NCBI RefSeq assembly: GCF_032393985.1 | Contig: NZ_CP135918.1 | Coordinates: 1,426,001-1,490,000, forward strand | Source: Fischerella sp. JS2 | GTDB taxonomy: Bacteria > Cyanobacteriota > Cyanobacteriia > Cyanobacteriales > Nostocaceae | Direction of reading: 5' to 3' | DNA: 64,000 bases | Shown here: positions 44,358-53,891 of the stretch, in pieces | Numbering within the stretch: position 1 is the stretch's first letter | How the letters are laid out: every line of letters begins with the position of its first letter | Notes under the pieces: model-generated | What the model was told of the DNA's origin: nothing | Databases searched by the model: none | Seen by the model: the letters and a program-made list of their open reading frames with translations, nothing else | Program-made: the position numbers and the translations under genes

Positions 44358-45355
44358 AATTGTTGTTTGTTTAGTTTTGTCAGTTTACTAGTCAATTACG
44401 AAAACTAAGGCGACTATTTCAATGAGTCATCCGGAATCATTTAACAGGAAATCCTGAGCATTGATCACTGTTAACTGATAACTGTGGAACCTTTTTTCCG
44501 TCACCTTTTTTGCTGGTTGCTCTCTTGCGATACAGTGGTTTATCGACAAAAACCCTTATACAAGTCTTTGGTTTTTACTTTTTAACTTAAATTAAATCAT
44601 CCTGCTTTTTTTGTCGATTTGGACGGTGTGATACTTCAATTTTATTGACATTGTTTTAAATTATTTTTGATAATTTTAATTTTTATTTAAACATCCTCTA
44701 TTTTCGAGAAGTCTAAAGTCAAGTTTTCCAAACATTTAGGCATAAAAACTCTCATAAAATTAAAACCTAAAAAATTTAGGTGTAATTACAGCGTTTTGCA
44801 TATAGATGTAGTACACTCCTCCCTAACGCTTAGGATGCATGTAGTGCGGGTGGGCTTCTGTAACTCACCTCAGATGAAATCTGCTGTATTAAATAAAAAT
44901 AAATTTATTTTGATTTATTAATTCAAATTTCAGGCAGAGTGATTTCTGAAAATTTAGTCCTATGGTAACTATAAAAAAATTTAGATTCAGTGATTTTTTA
45001 TCTTTATATTTATAAATTAAGATAAAATTTTAGTTAACAAATTATAGACAAAGATTACTTTTTGTTAAATTACCATAGCTTCTACCATAAAACAGCTACT
45101 CAAATTTACATTTAGGTCAACTAATGACATAAAAATTAGTGAATGTAATTTTACACTCACCAATATTAAATATAGTTTACAAGCACATTACTAAATAGAT
45201 AAAATTACAGTTGACTAAGCAATAATTTAAAGTATTCACATCAAAAGTTTTTCTGATGGACTCATCAATGTCTGAACTTTTAGATTTCAAAAGCTGGTAA
45301 CACTAACATAAATTATCGACAAAAAGCTTAACTGATAAGCCTTTTGCCTGCTGAT
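44358..45355. other. Near 1-kb gene-free, AT-rich region
   Basis: The longest empty gap in the middle of the window. It lies upstream of the phosphorylase gene and downstream of the S-formylglutathione hydrolase gene. Only one part is less AT-rich, 44810-44880 (around GTAGTGCGGGTGGGCTTCTG), which is a possible small-RNA or leader segment. No ORF with a ribosome-binding site was found. Confidence 0.5.
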
Positions 45356-46198
45356 TTATTGTAATAGCGCGATCGCATGATGACGAATGTGATCTTCAAT
45401 AAAAGAGGCAATAAAGTAATAACTGTGGTCGTAGCCTTCTTGATAACGCAAATTCAAAGGTTGATCTACTTCTACACAAGCTTGTTCAAATGCATCTATA
45501 AGTAATTGTTCAGCTAAAAATTTATCAGCAGTGCCTTGATCGATGAGAATCTGACTGTGGTATCCAACTTGCTTAACTAACTCACTAGCATCATACTCAC
45601 ACCAAGTTTTTTGATCCTCACCTAAATAGCCACTGAAAGCTTTTTGTCCCCAAGGACAAAGCATCGGTGCAGCGATCGGTGCAAAAGCGGACACAGATCT
45701 ATATTGTTGAGGATTTCGCATGGCACAAATCAACGCCCCATGTCCGCCCATAGAATGACCAAAAATGCTTTTTCTTTCTGTGAGAACAAGAAAGTTTTCG
45801 GCAATGACAACAGGTAATTCATCAACGATATAACTATACATGCAGTAATGGGAAGCCCAAGGTTCAACTGTAGCATCAACGTAGAAGCCTGCACCCGTGC
45901 CAAAATCCCAGTCGTCATCCTCACCTGGAATTCCAGTGTTGCGGGGACTAGTATCTGGTACTACTAACATTAAGCCGTACTTTGCTGCAAAGCGCTGCGC
46001 CCCTGCCTTCGCCATAAAGTTTTCTTCTGTGCAAGTCAAACCAGAGAGAAAATAGAGAACAGGTACTGGTTCATAACTTGCCTGTGGTGGTTGGTAAACA
46101 GCAAAACGCATTTCACCATTGCAGCTAAAGGAGTGATGGCGATAAAAGCCGAGTTTGCCATTAAAACATTTTGATTCTGAAATAAGCTGAACAGACAT
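45356..46198 (-). CDS. fghA: S-formylglutathione hydrolase
   Basis: 280 residues of the esterase D family. The nucleophile motif '[13 protein letters not shown]' contains Ser149. Asp and His are provided by '[11 protein letters not shown]' and '[13 protein letters not shown]'. '[11 protein letters not shown]' and '[19 protein letters not shown]' are diagnostic for the family. It completes the glutathione-dependent oxidation of formaldehyde. No formaldehyde dehydrogenase gene is adjacent. Confidence 0.94.
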   Translation of the reverse strand: MSVQLISESKCFNGKLGFYRHHSFSCNGEMRFAVYQPPQASYEPVPVLYFLSGLTCTEENFMAKAGAQRFAAKYGLMLVVPDTSPRNTGIPGEDDDWDFGTGAGFYVDATVEPWASHYCMYSYIVDELPVVIAENFLVLTERKSIFGHSMGGHGALICAMRNPQQYRSVSAFAPIAAPMLCPWGQKAFSGYLGEDQKTWCEYDASELVKQVGYHSQILIDQGTADKFLAEQLLIDAFEQACVEVDQPLNLRYQEGYDHSYYFIASFIEDHIRHHAIALLQ

Positions 46199-46355
46199 AG
46201 TTTATTAGTTAAATTAGCTAAACTTACGGGTGGAGGAAGCTATAAGAAGGCAGCAGGAGGCAGAAGGAAAGAAAACCTATTTCGCTTTTATGCTTTTTCA
46301 AGTGCATATTTATCTTTGCCACGCTGCGCTGTTTAGATTCAGTTAAAAACATACT

Positions 46356-47531
46356 ATGAACCAAGAACAACAGCATATTTTCGATTCCAAATCTGTTCCA
46401 GACTCATCAATAGCAGAAAAAAATACCGAACAAAAGCCCCAGGAAACAAAGGAAAAAGTTGCCTACATCCATAAAACTGATCGCATTCGCGCTTGGAGTG
46501 AATTTATTAAATCTGTGACTCCTTATGTTTGGGTAGCTGTGATCATGATTGTGTTGATTCCATTGCTAGGTAAATTTTTAATTGCAGGTTCATCAGCACA
46601 AGAACATGTAATTTTTCAACCTCCAAAAGACAATATCGTTCTTGTTGAGAAAAAATCTCCGCCTACAGGAATGGAAGGTGCGATCGCAACTGCCATTACA
46701 AACGCTCATTCTCAATCTCAGAGTTTTGCTGCTGCAAAATTAGATGCATGGGTTAAGGAGTTAATGACTCGCGTTGATGATAGTTTTTTGGATTGGTATT
46801 TTAATTACTTCAATCAAAAAAAGCTGGAATTTAGTACTCCATTTGTGTGGTTAACTTCAGCCGTATCCCACTGGACAAATGCCAATAATCCCTCTCCTGC
46901 ACAAGCAGTTGCAGAAAAACTGACTGAGAACTTTCAAACAGAATTTGCTAAACGCGTTCTTAGACCTAAAGTTGCTCAACTGGAATTAGAAAATATCACC
47001 AAGGATACTATAGATTTGTATGTCGCTCAGTTGAGCCAAAATATTGCTGATATCCAAAGTAGTTACAAGATTCCTCAAGCAGATTGGGAGCGTTATCTAG
47101 GCGATATTGCCATTACTATTAATGATACAGAGGGCAATATATCTAATTTATCTTTAAAGATTTTAACTGGAGGTAGTGCTTATTTACTTACGAAAGCAAT
47201 GATCCCCACCGTGACAAAAGTAGGCAGTAAAGTAGTGACATCCTTTGCTGGCAAAGCTGGTGCAAAAATGGCTGCCAAGACTGGTAGTGCAGTAGCTGCA
47301 AAATTAGGCGCAGAATTACTAGATCCAATTGTAGGTGTTGGGATTATTATCTGGGATTTATGGGATTATAACCATACGGTAGCTGTGGAAAAACCAATCT
47401 TGCGAGATGCCATTTATGATTATTTACAGCAAGTAAAATTATCTTTGCTAAATAATCCAGAAAATGGGATCATGTCAGCAATTAATCAAGTAGAAAGTGG
47501 GATAGTTCAAAAAATTCATAATCTTGCTTAA
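46356..47531 (+). CDS. Membrane-anchored protein of unknown function with Gly/Ala/Lys-rich segment
   Basis: 391 residues, not recognised. A hydrophilic N-terminus of 55 residues precedes one membrane span ('VWVAVIMIVLIPLLGKFLIA', about 60-80). A helical extracytoplasmic part follows (120-250: 'LDAWVKELMTRVDDSFLDWYFNY'). A repeated 'GSKVVTSFAGKAGAKMAAK...GSAVAAKLGAEL' segment (about 288-320), of the glycine-zipper kind, is followed by a second hydrophobic stretch ('DPIVGVGIIIWDLWDY'). Such segments can insert in membranes. ATG at 46356. No neighbours point to a role. Confidence 0.7.
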   Translation: MNQEQQHIFDSKSVPDSSIAEKNTEQKPQETKEKVAYIHKTDRIRAWSEFIKSVTPYVWVAVIMIVLIPLLGKFLIAGSSAQEHVIFQPPKDNIVLVEKKSPPTGMEGAIATAITNAHSQSQSFAAAKLDAWVKELMTRVDDSFLDWYFNYFNQKKLEFSTPFVWLTSAVSHWTNANNPSPAQAVAEKLTENFQTEFAKRVLRPKVAQLELENITKDTIDLYVAQLSQNIADIQSSYKIPQADWERYLGDIAITINDTEGNISNLSLKILTGGSAYLLTKAMIPTVTKVGSKVVTSFAGKAGAKMAAKTGSAVAAKLGAELLDPIVGVGIIIWDLWDYNHTVAVEKPILRDAIYDYLQQVKLSLLNNPENGIMSAINQVESGIVQKIHNLA

Positions 47532-47816
47532 AAGCTATAGGATTTCTAAGTAATTTGTAAATTGTCTCTTTCTTTTATTGGCGTCTTTAACATCCTAGTC
47601 TACGAAAAATCAAGGTTTTTTTGGTGTAGCCAGAATTTGAATTACTCTCTGGTAAGATGTAAATTCCAAATGATATATTATATTTACAGAGATTAACTGT
47701 AATTTAATTAACAGTTAAACATAATATAAAACGTAGCGTTTCCACGCTATACCCATGTGCTAGCAGGTTAAACTAGGCCTGACAACAGCGGTTTTACCGT
47801 TCACAATGAGGCTTTT

Positions 47817-48374
47817 ATGGCTGCTGATCTGGTACAGATTGCCAATTATTTAGATAACCTTGGTTGGGATTATCGTGTAGATGAAGAAGAAGAGCGTATT
47901 ATCACAGGTGTAGAAAGTGATAATGTTGAAGACTTTTTAATTGTTGTTCAATTAGATGAGGATGGAAGGTTTTTTCGATTATTTGCACCACAGGTTCTGG
48001 CAGGAGTGCAAGAGCATCCCCACAAAGTAGCCATTCTCCAAACAATGCTAGCGATCTCTTGGGAAACTAAAATGCTGCAATGGGAGTATGACCCATCCGA
48101 TGGTGAAATTCGTGCCATCATAGAGTTTCCCTTAGAAGATTCGATTCTTACAGAAAAACAGTTTAACCGTTGTTTGAGTGGTTTAATTCAGCTTGTTGAT
48201 AATGTTGCCATACCCCGACTGCAAGCAGTGATGGAAACAGGTCAAGATCCAGGTAACGTAGAACTAGGAGAAAGAATTTTATTAAGTATTCAAGAAGAAG
48301 CCCCAGGATTGCTAGACCTGTTAGAGAAAGCAATGGAAGCCCGTAAAAAGCGGGGAAGTTTTCCGAACGAATGA
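47817..48374 (+). CDS. YbjN domain protein
   Basis: 185 residues, soluble, with the YbjN/SCHR fold. 'QIANYLDNLGWDYRVDEEE' at the start and 'LFAPQVLAGVQEHPHKVAIL' followed by 'LAISWETKMLQWEYDPSDGEI' are typical. YbjN in E. coli influences stress responses and toxin-antitoxin phenotypes; in cyanobacteria such proteins may act as secretion-type chaperones, a structural analogy only. A DUF3318 gene follows on the same strand after 76 bp. Confidence 0.82.
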   Translation: MAADLVQIANYLDNLGWDYRVDEEEERIITGVESDNVEDFLIVVQLDEDGRFFRLFAPQVLAGVQEHPHKVAILQTMLAISWETKMLQWEYDPSDGEIRAIIEFPLEDSILTEKQFNRCLSGLIQLVDNVAIPRLQAVMETGQDPGNVELGERILLSIQEEAPGLLDLLEKAMEARKKRGSFPNE

Positions 48375-48450
48375 GTCGAATTAGTAATGAAATAGCTATA
48401 CTCCAAAGTGATACGCTCAATATACTGAAAGTTTTCTAGGGTTGGATATT

Positions 48451-49098
48451 ATGACTTCTTATGCAACCTCCTCTGCTAAAGCAGAAATGAGTGAACTCCG
48501 GCGTCTGAAGGGTTTGCTACCACCAGAATTACAAAGTTGGGTAACTGTTGAAGGTACAACAGAGGTAAATCCACCCCTGATCCGTTGCGAAGAAATTGGC
48601 AAAGACCAAGTAGAAATTCAAATTGACTTGGTGAAATGGGATACGCTGGCAATGGATCAGCGCAATTTACTATTCTGGCACGAAGTGGCCCGCATCCAAA
48701 ATGACACCATTCCCAAAGATGGTTGGGAAATGGCAGCCTTAGCAATTGGTTTAGGTGGCGCTGTTGGCGAGTTGTGGGTACAGGATGCTTTATTGCTGAT
48801 ATTAGCTTTGGCGCTGTGTGGAGTTTCTGGTTGGCGGCTTTATCAAAAAAACAATGGGGAAAAGCAACTTAAAGAATTTATTGAAGCTGATGAAAAAGCG
48901 ATCGCTTTAGCAACTCGTTTTGGTTATAGTCTTCCCAACGCTTATAAAAGTTTAGGTAGCGCTTTAAAAACCCTAATTGATATGACTCCTAGCAAGCGTC
49001 AACGGTCTAAGTACGAAGCACGACTCTCTGCCCTCAAACGCAGTGCTAATAAAGTCAAAGCAAAGTCCAAGACTACTGTGGATGAAGGGATATATTAG
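48451..49098 (+). CDS. DUF3318 family membrane protein
   Basis: 215 residues from the ATG at 48451. 'LRRLKGLLPPELQSWVTVEG' and 'WDTLAMDQRNLLFWHEVARIQ' mark the cyanobacterial DUF3318 family. The HEVARI motif, with H and E adjacent, resembles a metalloprotease HExxH start but is one residue off and unproven. Two membrane spans (about 93-113 and 118-136) follow. An in-frame TTG three codons upstream is less likely. Co-transcription with the YbjN gene is possible. Confidence 0.82.
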   Translation: MTSYATSSAKAEMSELRRLKGLLPPELQSWVTVEGTTEVNPPLIRCEEIGKDQVEIQIDLVKWDTLAMDQRNLLFWHEVARIQNDTIPKDGWEMAALAIGLGGAVGELWVQDALLLILALALCGVSGWRLYQKNNGEKQLKEFIEADEKAIALATRFGYSLPNAYKSLGSALKTLIDMTPSKRQRSKYEARLSALKRSANKVKAKSKTTVDEGIY

Positions 49099-49132
49099 CA
49101 GAAGGCAGAAGGCAGAAGGCAGAAGGCAGAAG
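49098..49132. repeat. Heptanucleotide tandem repeat, GCAGAAG x5
   Basis: Five perfect copies of GCAGAAG start at the last base of the DUF3318 stop codon. It is a GC-richer STRR than the others. A variant (AAGGCAGCAGGAGGCAGAAGG) is at 46246-46266. Confidence 0.85.
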
Positions 49133-49213
49133 GTATGAGAATATTCTATCTTCCCCTGTCTCCCCATCTGCCTATTCACCTTAACGAGTTAATCAGTTGT
49201 AGTTGTGCAAACC

Positions 49214-50743
49214 TTATTCCACGTGTCGCCGCTTCAGCCAGAAACCAGCTAACCCCAACGCCACTAACCCAGCAGTTGGTATTGATGTTGGTGTGGTCTC
49301 AGCTTTCTTGAAATTACCTAGTTCAGTAGCATTCACCCTAAATGAGTAGAGGAAGCCGGGAACTAGCCTTTGACCTCTCGGACAATAACTGTCAATGGGT
49401 ACTTTACTCACGCTAGTACCGTCTTGATTGCTGCAAACATCAAATTGTACGTCGTCGTCATTCTGTGTAACGCTATAGTCATTATCAGTACCAACTAGCA
49501 GTGCATAGGAACCGTTCCTGAGTTTGGGGCCAATTGTTAGTCCCTCTATCTTTTCTGGTATTTTTTTCCAATCACCAGGATTCTCAGGACTCAAAACTTG
49601 TGCGATGTCGAAAAAGAGAGTTTTACTAACTGGGTTGACACTCTCTGGCAGTGTGTTAGTACCTGTTAGACTAATGCCACTAACATCAGTTGCACCGACC
49701 AGGCTAATTTTGTAAATGCGCTTGCTAGCAACAGGATTGGGGATGTCAGTAGGATCATCAGCCAAATCATTCAGCACGTCTACCCCAAAGCCACGATTGT
49801 CTCTTTCCAATACCAAGAATTCTTGATCATTAAGAGCGGTAATGGTACTGATCCCGATATTCCGACCTTGGGCACTTTGTCCAAAATCATCGTCAGTACC
49901 AGGAATGCGATCATTGATATCTGTTAAGCTTTCTAGTTGATAGATGTACTGAGCTGTACTTTCGCCACTAGCTATATCAAATTCTACCAAACGTAAATTG
50001 CGACTGTAGCGTCCGTCGTTCTTGCCGTTATTATCTACGCCTTCATTCACCAGTGGGTCTTGCAGCATGGCAAATAACTTCTTGCCATCTGGGCTGATAG
50101 TTAATCCTTCAAAACCTCGGTTATCTTGGCGTCCACTCGTAATGGTTGGACGACCATCAACGTAGTTAAGAGTGCTTCCAGCTTTGGGAATTATATTATC
50201 TGGAATCACAAATGCTCGTACAAAGGAACCATTGGGAGTAAATTCATATACAGAAGGCCCGTATTCATCGGAAACGTAAAAATTGCCATTGGGAGCAACA
50301 GCAAAACCCTCTGGATCAAAACTCTGCCCAAGAACAGCTTTATCGCCGTTGAGTAATTCTGGGTTTAAACCATTGAAGGTTTGACCATCTTTTTTGAAGA
50401 CAATTGTCTGTAGGATTTTAAATTTTCTGATTTTCCCTGTAATTGGGTTAACATCAAGGGTAAATTTTTGTACGCGTGTCTCGTAGGGGATGACACCGCC
50501 GCCAGGGCCGCGATCGCTCAAAGCGTAATAAACATTATTGACGCGATCATAGTACAAATCTGAGAAAAATCCCAAGCGGTTTTTATTTGCACTGTTACCA
50601 GAAAAGGGGTATAAATCAGTACTTCTACCCGGAATAGTTAAGGTATCGCTAAGTGAGATACCGTAAGCAGATGTTGCATATCCTGTAACACTCACCGCAA
50701 GTGAATAGGTAACTATAGAAAGCCAATGTCTGAATCGAATCAT
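49214..50743 (-). CDS. Secreted esterase-like phytase-family protein with C-terminal sorting helix
   Basis: 509 residues. Signal peptide at 1-28 ('LSIVTYSLAVSVTGYATSAYG'). The body is the beta-propeller 'esterase-like activity of phytase' domain: 'SDLYYDRVNNVYYALSDRG', 'DPEGFAVAPNGNFYVSDEYG', 'NRGFEGLTISPDGKKLFA', 'LVLERDNRG'. The C-terminus 'PTSIPTAGLVALGLAGFWLKRRHVE' (in parts: 'TAGLVALGLAGFWLKRR') has a proline-containing motif, one helix and a basic tail, as in PEP-CTERM-like surface sorting signals. It likely hydrolyses phosphate esters outside the cell. Confidence 0.85.
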   Translation of the reverse strand: MIRFRHWLSIVTYSLAVSVTGYATSAYGISLSDTLTIPGRSTDLYPFSGNSANKNRLGFFSDLYYDRVNNVYYALSDRGPGGGVIPYETRVQKFTLDVNPITGKIRKFKILQTIVFKKDGQTFNGLNPELLNGDKAVLGQSFDPEGFAVAPNGNFYVSDEYGPSVYEFTPNGSFVRAFVIPDNIIPKAGSTLNYVDGRPTITSGRQDNRGFEGLTISPDGKKLFAMLQDPLVNEGVDNNGKNDGRYSRNLRLVEFDIASGESTAQYIYQLESLTDINDRIPGTDDDFGQSAQGRNIGISTITALNDQEFLVLERDNRGFGVDVLNDLADDPTDIPNPVASKRIYKISLVGATDVSGISLTGTNTLPESVNPVSKTLFFDIAQVLSPENPGDWKKIPEKIEGLTIGPKLRNGSYALLVGTDNDYSVTQNDDDVQFDVCSNQDGTSVSKVPIDSYCPRGQRLVPGFLYSFRVNATELGNFKKAETTPTSIPTAGLVALGLAGFWLKRRHVE

Positions 50744-50932
50744 TGCTAATATTCAAAATATTACTGTTTTTCAGCATTAGACTTCCGTATTAAGACTAGG
50801 TTAACTGACAAACTAAGTACACTTTTTTACATCAAAATTTTACAATCTTTACTTATTCTTGCTTTTGTCTTTATAAAATAACGCTGATAGTTAGTAGATA
50901 GTGGTTAGTAACGAACCACTATCTACTAAATT

Positions 50933-51730
50933 CTAAAGCTGATTCAGCATCTTATGCGTCTGAGGTATAACCCGCACTTGTTTAACAAAACGCTTAATCA
51001 AAGCTTGCCACATCAATACCTGTTCTGGAGAAGGGGCAAGCACTGGATTTTCGGTCAATTGTTTAGAAGCGGGTAAAGGTGTGACAGGTTGTAAAAACAC
51101 TGGAATCGATGGACTTACCTGTGCGACTAATGAAGCAGAACGTTCCAACTCAGCAGGATCTGTTTGTTCAGAAATAATGATTTTGACAAAAACTTCTACT
51201 TGTGATTCATAACAGAGTTGGAGAAATTTAGCGTGTTCTTGCCAACGATTTTCGCCACTAGTGCTAGGTAGTTTCAAATCCATACCCACAGAGTCTAAAT
51301 AGGGCAAAATCATTGCCAACTGGTCTGGACGATGACCACCTGTCTCTAAATATATAGGTAAACCAGTAATATTACGTATTTGCGGTAAAAATTCCACTAG
51401 AAATCCAGCATGAAGCAGAGGTTCGCCACCAGTCAAGCTAATGCTATCGTGTAAAGAAGGTATATTTTGCCGCTCGATCCATTCGAGTAATATAGGTAAA
51501 GAGACAGGATTTGAGTGAATTTCAAAATCGCGTCGTCCCGGCGATCGCTCTATCCTACAGGAAGTGGGTGCATTCCAAGTATGAGCGCTATCACAGAAAT
51601 GACAGCGCAAATCACAAAAAGCAAAGCGAATAAAAATCTGACGTGTCCCGACATTCAGTCCTTCCCCTTGAATAGCGGAAAAGACCTCTACCAGGCGTGC
51701 TACGGGTGTAATACCAATTTTAGTAGTCAT
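50933..51730 (-). CDS. queE: 7-carboxy-7-deazaguanine synthase (QueE)
   Basis: 265 residues, radical SAM enzyme of queuosine/preQ0 synthesis. The cluster cysteines are Cys39, Cys43 and Cys46 in 'FAFCDLRCHFCDSAHTW'. 'EVFSAIQGEGLNVGTRQIF' at the start and 'SLTGGEPLLHA' are QueE signatures. It converts 6-carboxytetrahydropterin to 7-carboxy-7-deazaguanine. No queC, queD or queF neighbour is present. A preQ1 riboswitch was looked for upstream and not recognised. Confidence 0.93.
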   Translation of the reverse strand: MTTKIGITPVARLVEVFSAIQGEGLNVGTRQIFIRFAFCDLRCHFCDSAHTWNAPTSCRIERSPGRRDFEIHSNPVSLPILLEWIERQNIPSLHDSISLTGGEPLLHAGFLVEFLPQIRNITGLPIYLETGGHRPDQLAMILPYLDSVGMDLKLPSTSGENRWQEHAKFLQLCYESQVEVFVKIIISEQTDPAELERSASLVAQVSPSIPVFLQPVTPLPASKQLTENPVLAPSPEQVLMWQALIKRFVKQVRVIPQTHKMLNQL

Positions 51731-52035
51731 TTGATGATAAAAAGGCGTATGTGCCCTTTCCGCACAAAAGCAAGGATGTTTCTGAACTTCTTGTTCTATT
51801 GTGAACCTTACTGGCAGTCTCCAATTTCAACTCCAGTAACTAGCTGTCCGGAAAAGAAACTTTCACGCATGGAGCAAAAGTAAAGGGGTTACTATCCTTT
51901 GATCTTTTCTCAATTCGATCCGTTCATAATCTGGGTAGCGGACTACTGGCGATTAGTTATGATTTGAACTAATCGCATCTCAGCTTAAGTGATTCACTAA
52001 AACTAAGTAATGTTTGGCATATTACATTGACTGAC

Positions 52036-53061
52036 ATGGCAATGAAAGTGCAGGGTTTCATGATTAGCCAACCCCAAGAGGTAGATTTTCCAGTGATGTT
52101 CTTACATGACACGGCGATAGTACAAGTATCAGAGCGATTAAGCGTGCTAGAGGCGGTAGCCTTTAAGCAAACTTGCCAAAATATCACCCAAGCGAACCCA
52201 ATTCCCCAGAAAATCATCATTGACTTTCAGCAAACTACTTTTATGGATAGTAGCGGTTTAGGCGCTTTGGTAAGTAATTTTAAAATTGCTCAAGATCGAG
52301 GGATAGAATTTATACTGCGGAATGTGACACCCCAAGTTATGGCTGTACTTAATCTTACAGGGCTAGAAAAGGTTTTTTTCATTGAGTCAAGTGACTCGCT
52401 ACCAGTACCTTCTAAGAACCAACTCGAAGAACAGCTACCGACCACACATCCTTCTGTTCGTTCTTGGATGAAACGGTTAATAGATATTGTTGGGGCATTA
52501 GTAGGTTTAGTTATTGTAGCAATTTTGTTTATTCCTATTACTATTGCGATCACAATAGACGATCCTGGTCCAATTTTCTTCAGTCAAGTTCGCTGTGGTT
52601 GGATGGGTAAACGCTTTCGGATTTGGAAATTCCGTTCCATGTATGTTGATGCTGAAGCCAGAAAAGCCGAATTGGCAAAACATAACCAAGTACAAGGGGC
52701 TTTTTTCAAAATTGATAACGACCCCAGAATTACAAAAATCGGACGCTTTTTGCGGCGTACAAGTTTAGACGAACTACCACAGTTTTGGAATGTTCTAAAA
52801 GGAGAAATGAGTCTAGTTGGTACAAGACCACCCACACCCGACGAAGTCGAACGTTATGAAGTACCAGAATGGCAACGTTTAGATGTAAAACCGGGTATGA
52901 CTGGAGAATGGCAAGTCAATGGACGATCAACTGTACGTAAATTCGAGGATGTAATTCGTCTGGATTTGCAATACCAAAAAAACTGGAGCTTACTATACGA
53001 TTTAAAGCTAATTTTGAAAACAGTAGCTATTTTGTTTCACAAAAACAGTGGCGCTGTCTAG
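52036..53061 (+). CDS. STAS-domain/sugar-phosphate transferase fusion (exopolysaccharide initiation)
   Basis: 341 residues. The N-terminal STAS domain (10-115) has the anti-anti-sigma signature 'FQQTTFMDSSGLGALVSNF', with the Ser that is phosphorylated in such domains. One membrane span (about 150-172) follows. The bacterial sugar transferase domain (170-340) has 'RCGWMGKRFRIWKFRSM', 'RTSLDELPQFWNVLKGEMS', 'GTRPPTPDEVERYE' and 'VKPGMTGEWQVNGRS'. It links a sugar phosphate to undecaprenyl phosphate, initiating a repeat unit. The same fusion is known for HepC of Anabaena (heterocyst envelope polysaccharide), so an equivalent role is possible. The ATG at 52036 is chosen over TTG at 52027. Confidence 0.85.
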   Translation: MAMKVQGFMISQPQEVDFPVMFLHDTAIVQVSERLSVLEAVAFKQTCQNITQANPIPQKIIIDFQQTTFMDSSGLGALVSNFKIAQDRGIEFILRNVTPQVMAVLNLTGLEKVFFIESSDSLPVPSKNQLEEQLPTTHPSVRSWMKRLIDIVGALVGLVIVAILFIPITIAITIDDPGPIFFSQVRCGWMGKRFRIWKFRSMYVDAEARKAELAKHNQVQGAFFKIDNDPRITKIGRFLRRTSLDELPQFWNVLKGEMSLVGTRPPTPDEVERYEVPEWQRLDVKPGMTGEWQVNGRSTVRKFEDVIRLDLQYQKNWSLLYDLKLILKTVAILFHKNSGAV

Positions 53062-53891
53062 CTTTATTGTACAAAGCTATCCTTCTAGAGGCTTAGGGGC
53101 ATTGTTACTCAAAAATATCAAGTGACAAATTAAGGTTTTGATTGCCCCACCTCTATAAAAGTAAAAATGTAAACGATTCACTCCTTGCACTTTATTATTA
53201 TTATCTGCACGTAACGCACTTTTTTATATTTTTAAAATTTATAAGTAGAAAGACTCACATTAAATAAAAGCTCTTAGTAAGGGCTTTAGCCCTTAAAACT
53301 TGAACTGACCTATTTTTGACCTAATCATAAAATCATATAGTGTTTCCCGCTTGAATGTGGTACAGCCAAAGGAACCCCACCTTGGCTTCGCCACCTCGCT
53401 TGCGCTTAGGGGATTAAGGGGTGGGGTGCAATGACTATGGGAAATATAACTAATTATCCGAATTTAATATTAGAGGCTCTCATTCTCGTAACTAGGTTTT
53501 GGAGACTTCGTCTTTCGATGACTGCGACTAGTGTAAGTTATCAGTTTCAAAGGACTTATGGGGAATCTGGAAGGAGTCAATTACCGTAAAATTCCTCAAG
53601 CTTTAATCGGAGGATGAGTTTAATTTCTTTAACTTTTAAATATACTATTAGAGTTTTATTTCAGCAATAATACTTAAAAAATGCTTTATTTTTTACTTAT
53701 ATAAAGTAAAAAAAGCTATTAGTACAATTGAATTTACAGTGTTAAATTTTACTCAAAATTTATCTGCAAACCACTGACATCAAAACAATCCAAGGAGAAA
53801 ATTCAGATAGAAGCGCAATCTCTGCCTGAAATGATTTTCAGGAGAAATTCACTGAATTAAACGAAAACCAGGGTTTTTTTGATAATTTGAC
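53062..53891. other. 830-bp intergenic region with dispersed palindromes
   Basis: TAAGGGCT-TT-AGCCCTTA (53278-53295) and ACCCCAC (53374-53380)/GTGGGGT (53421-53427) are hairpin-forming dispersed repeats. The last 250 bp are AT-rich and form the leader of the GT4 gene. No gene was seen. Confidence 0.5.

Noticed and set aside
51731-52026. preQ1 riboswitch upstream of queE
   Set aside because: The short preQ1-I pattern (stem, A-rich tail and pseudoknot) was not recognised in the minus-strand leader.
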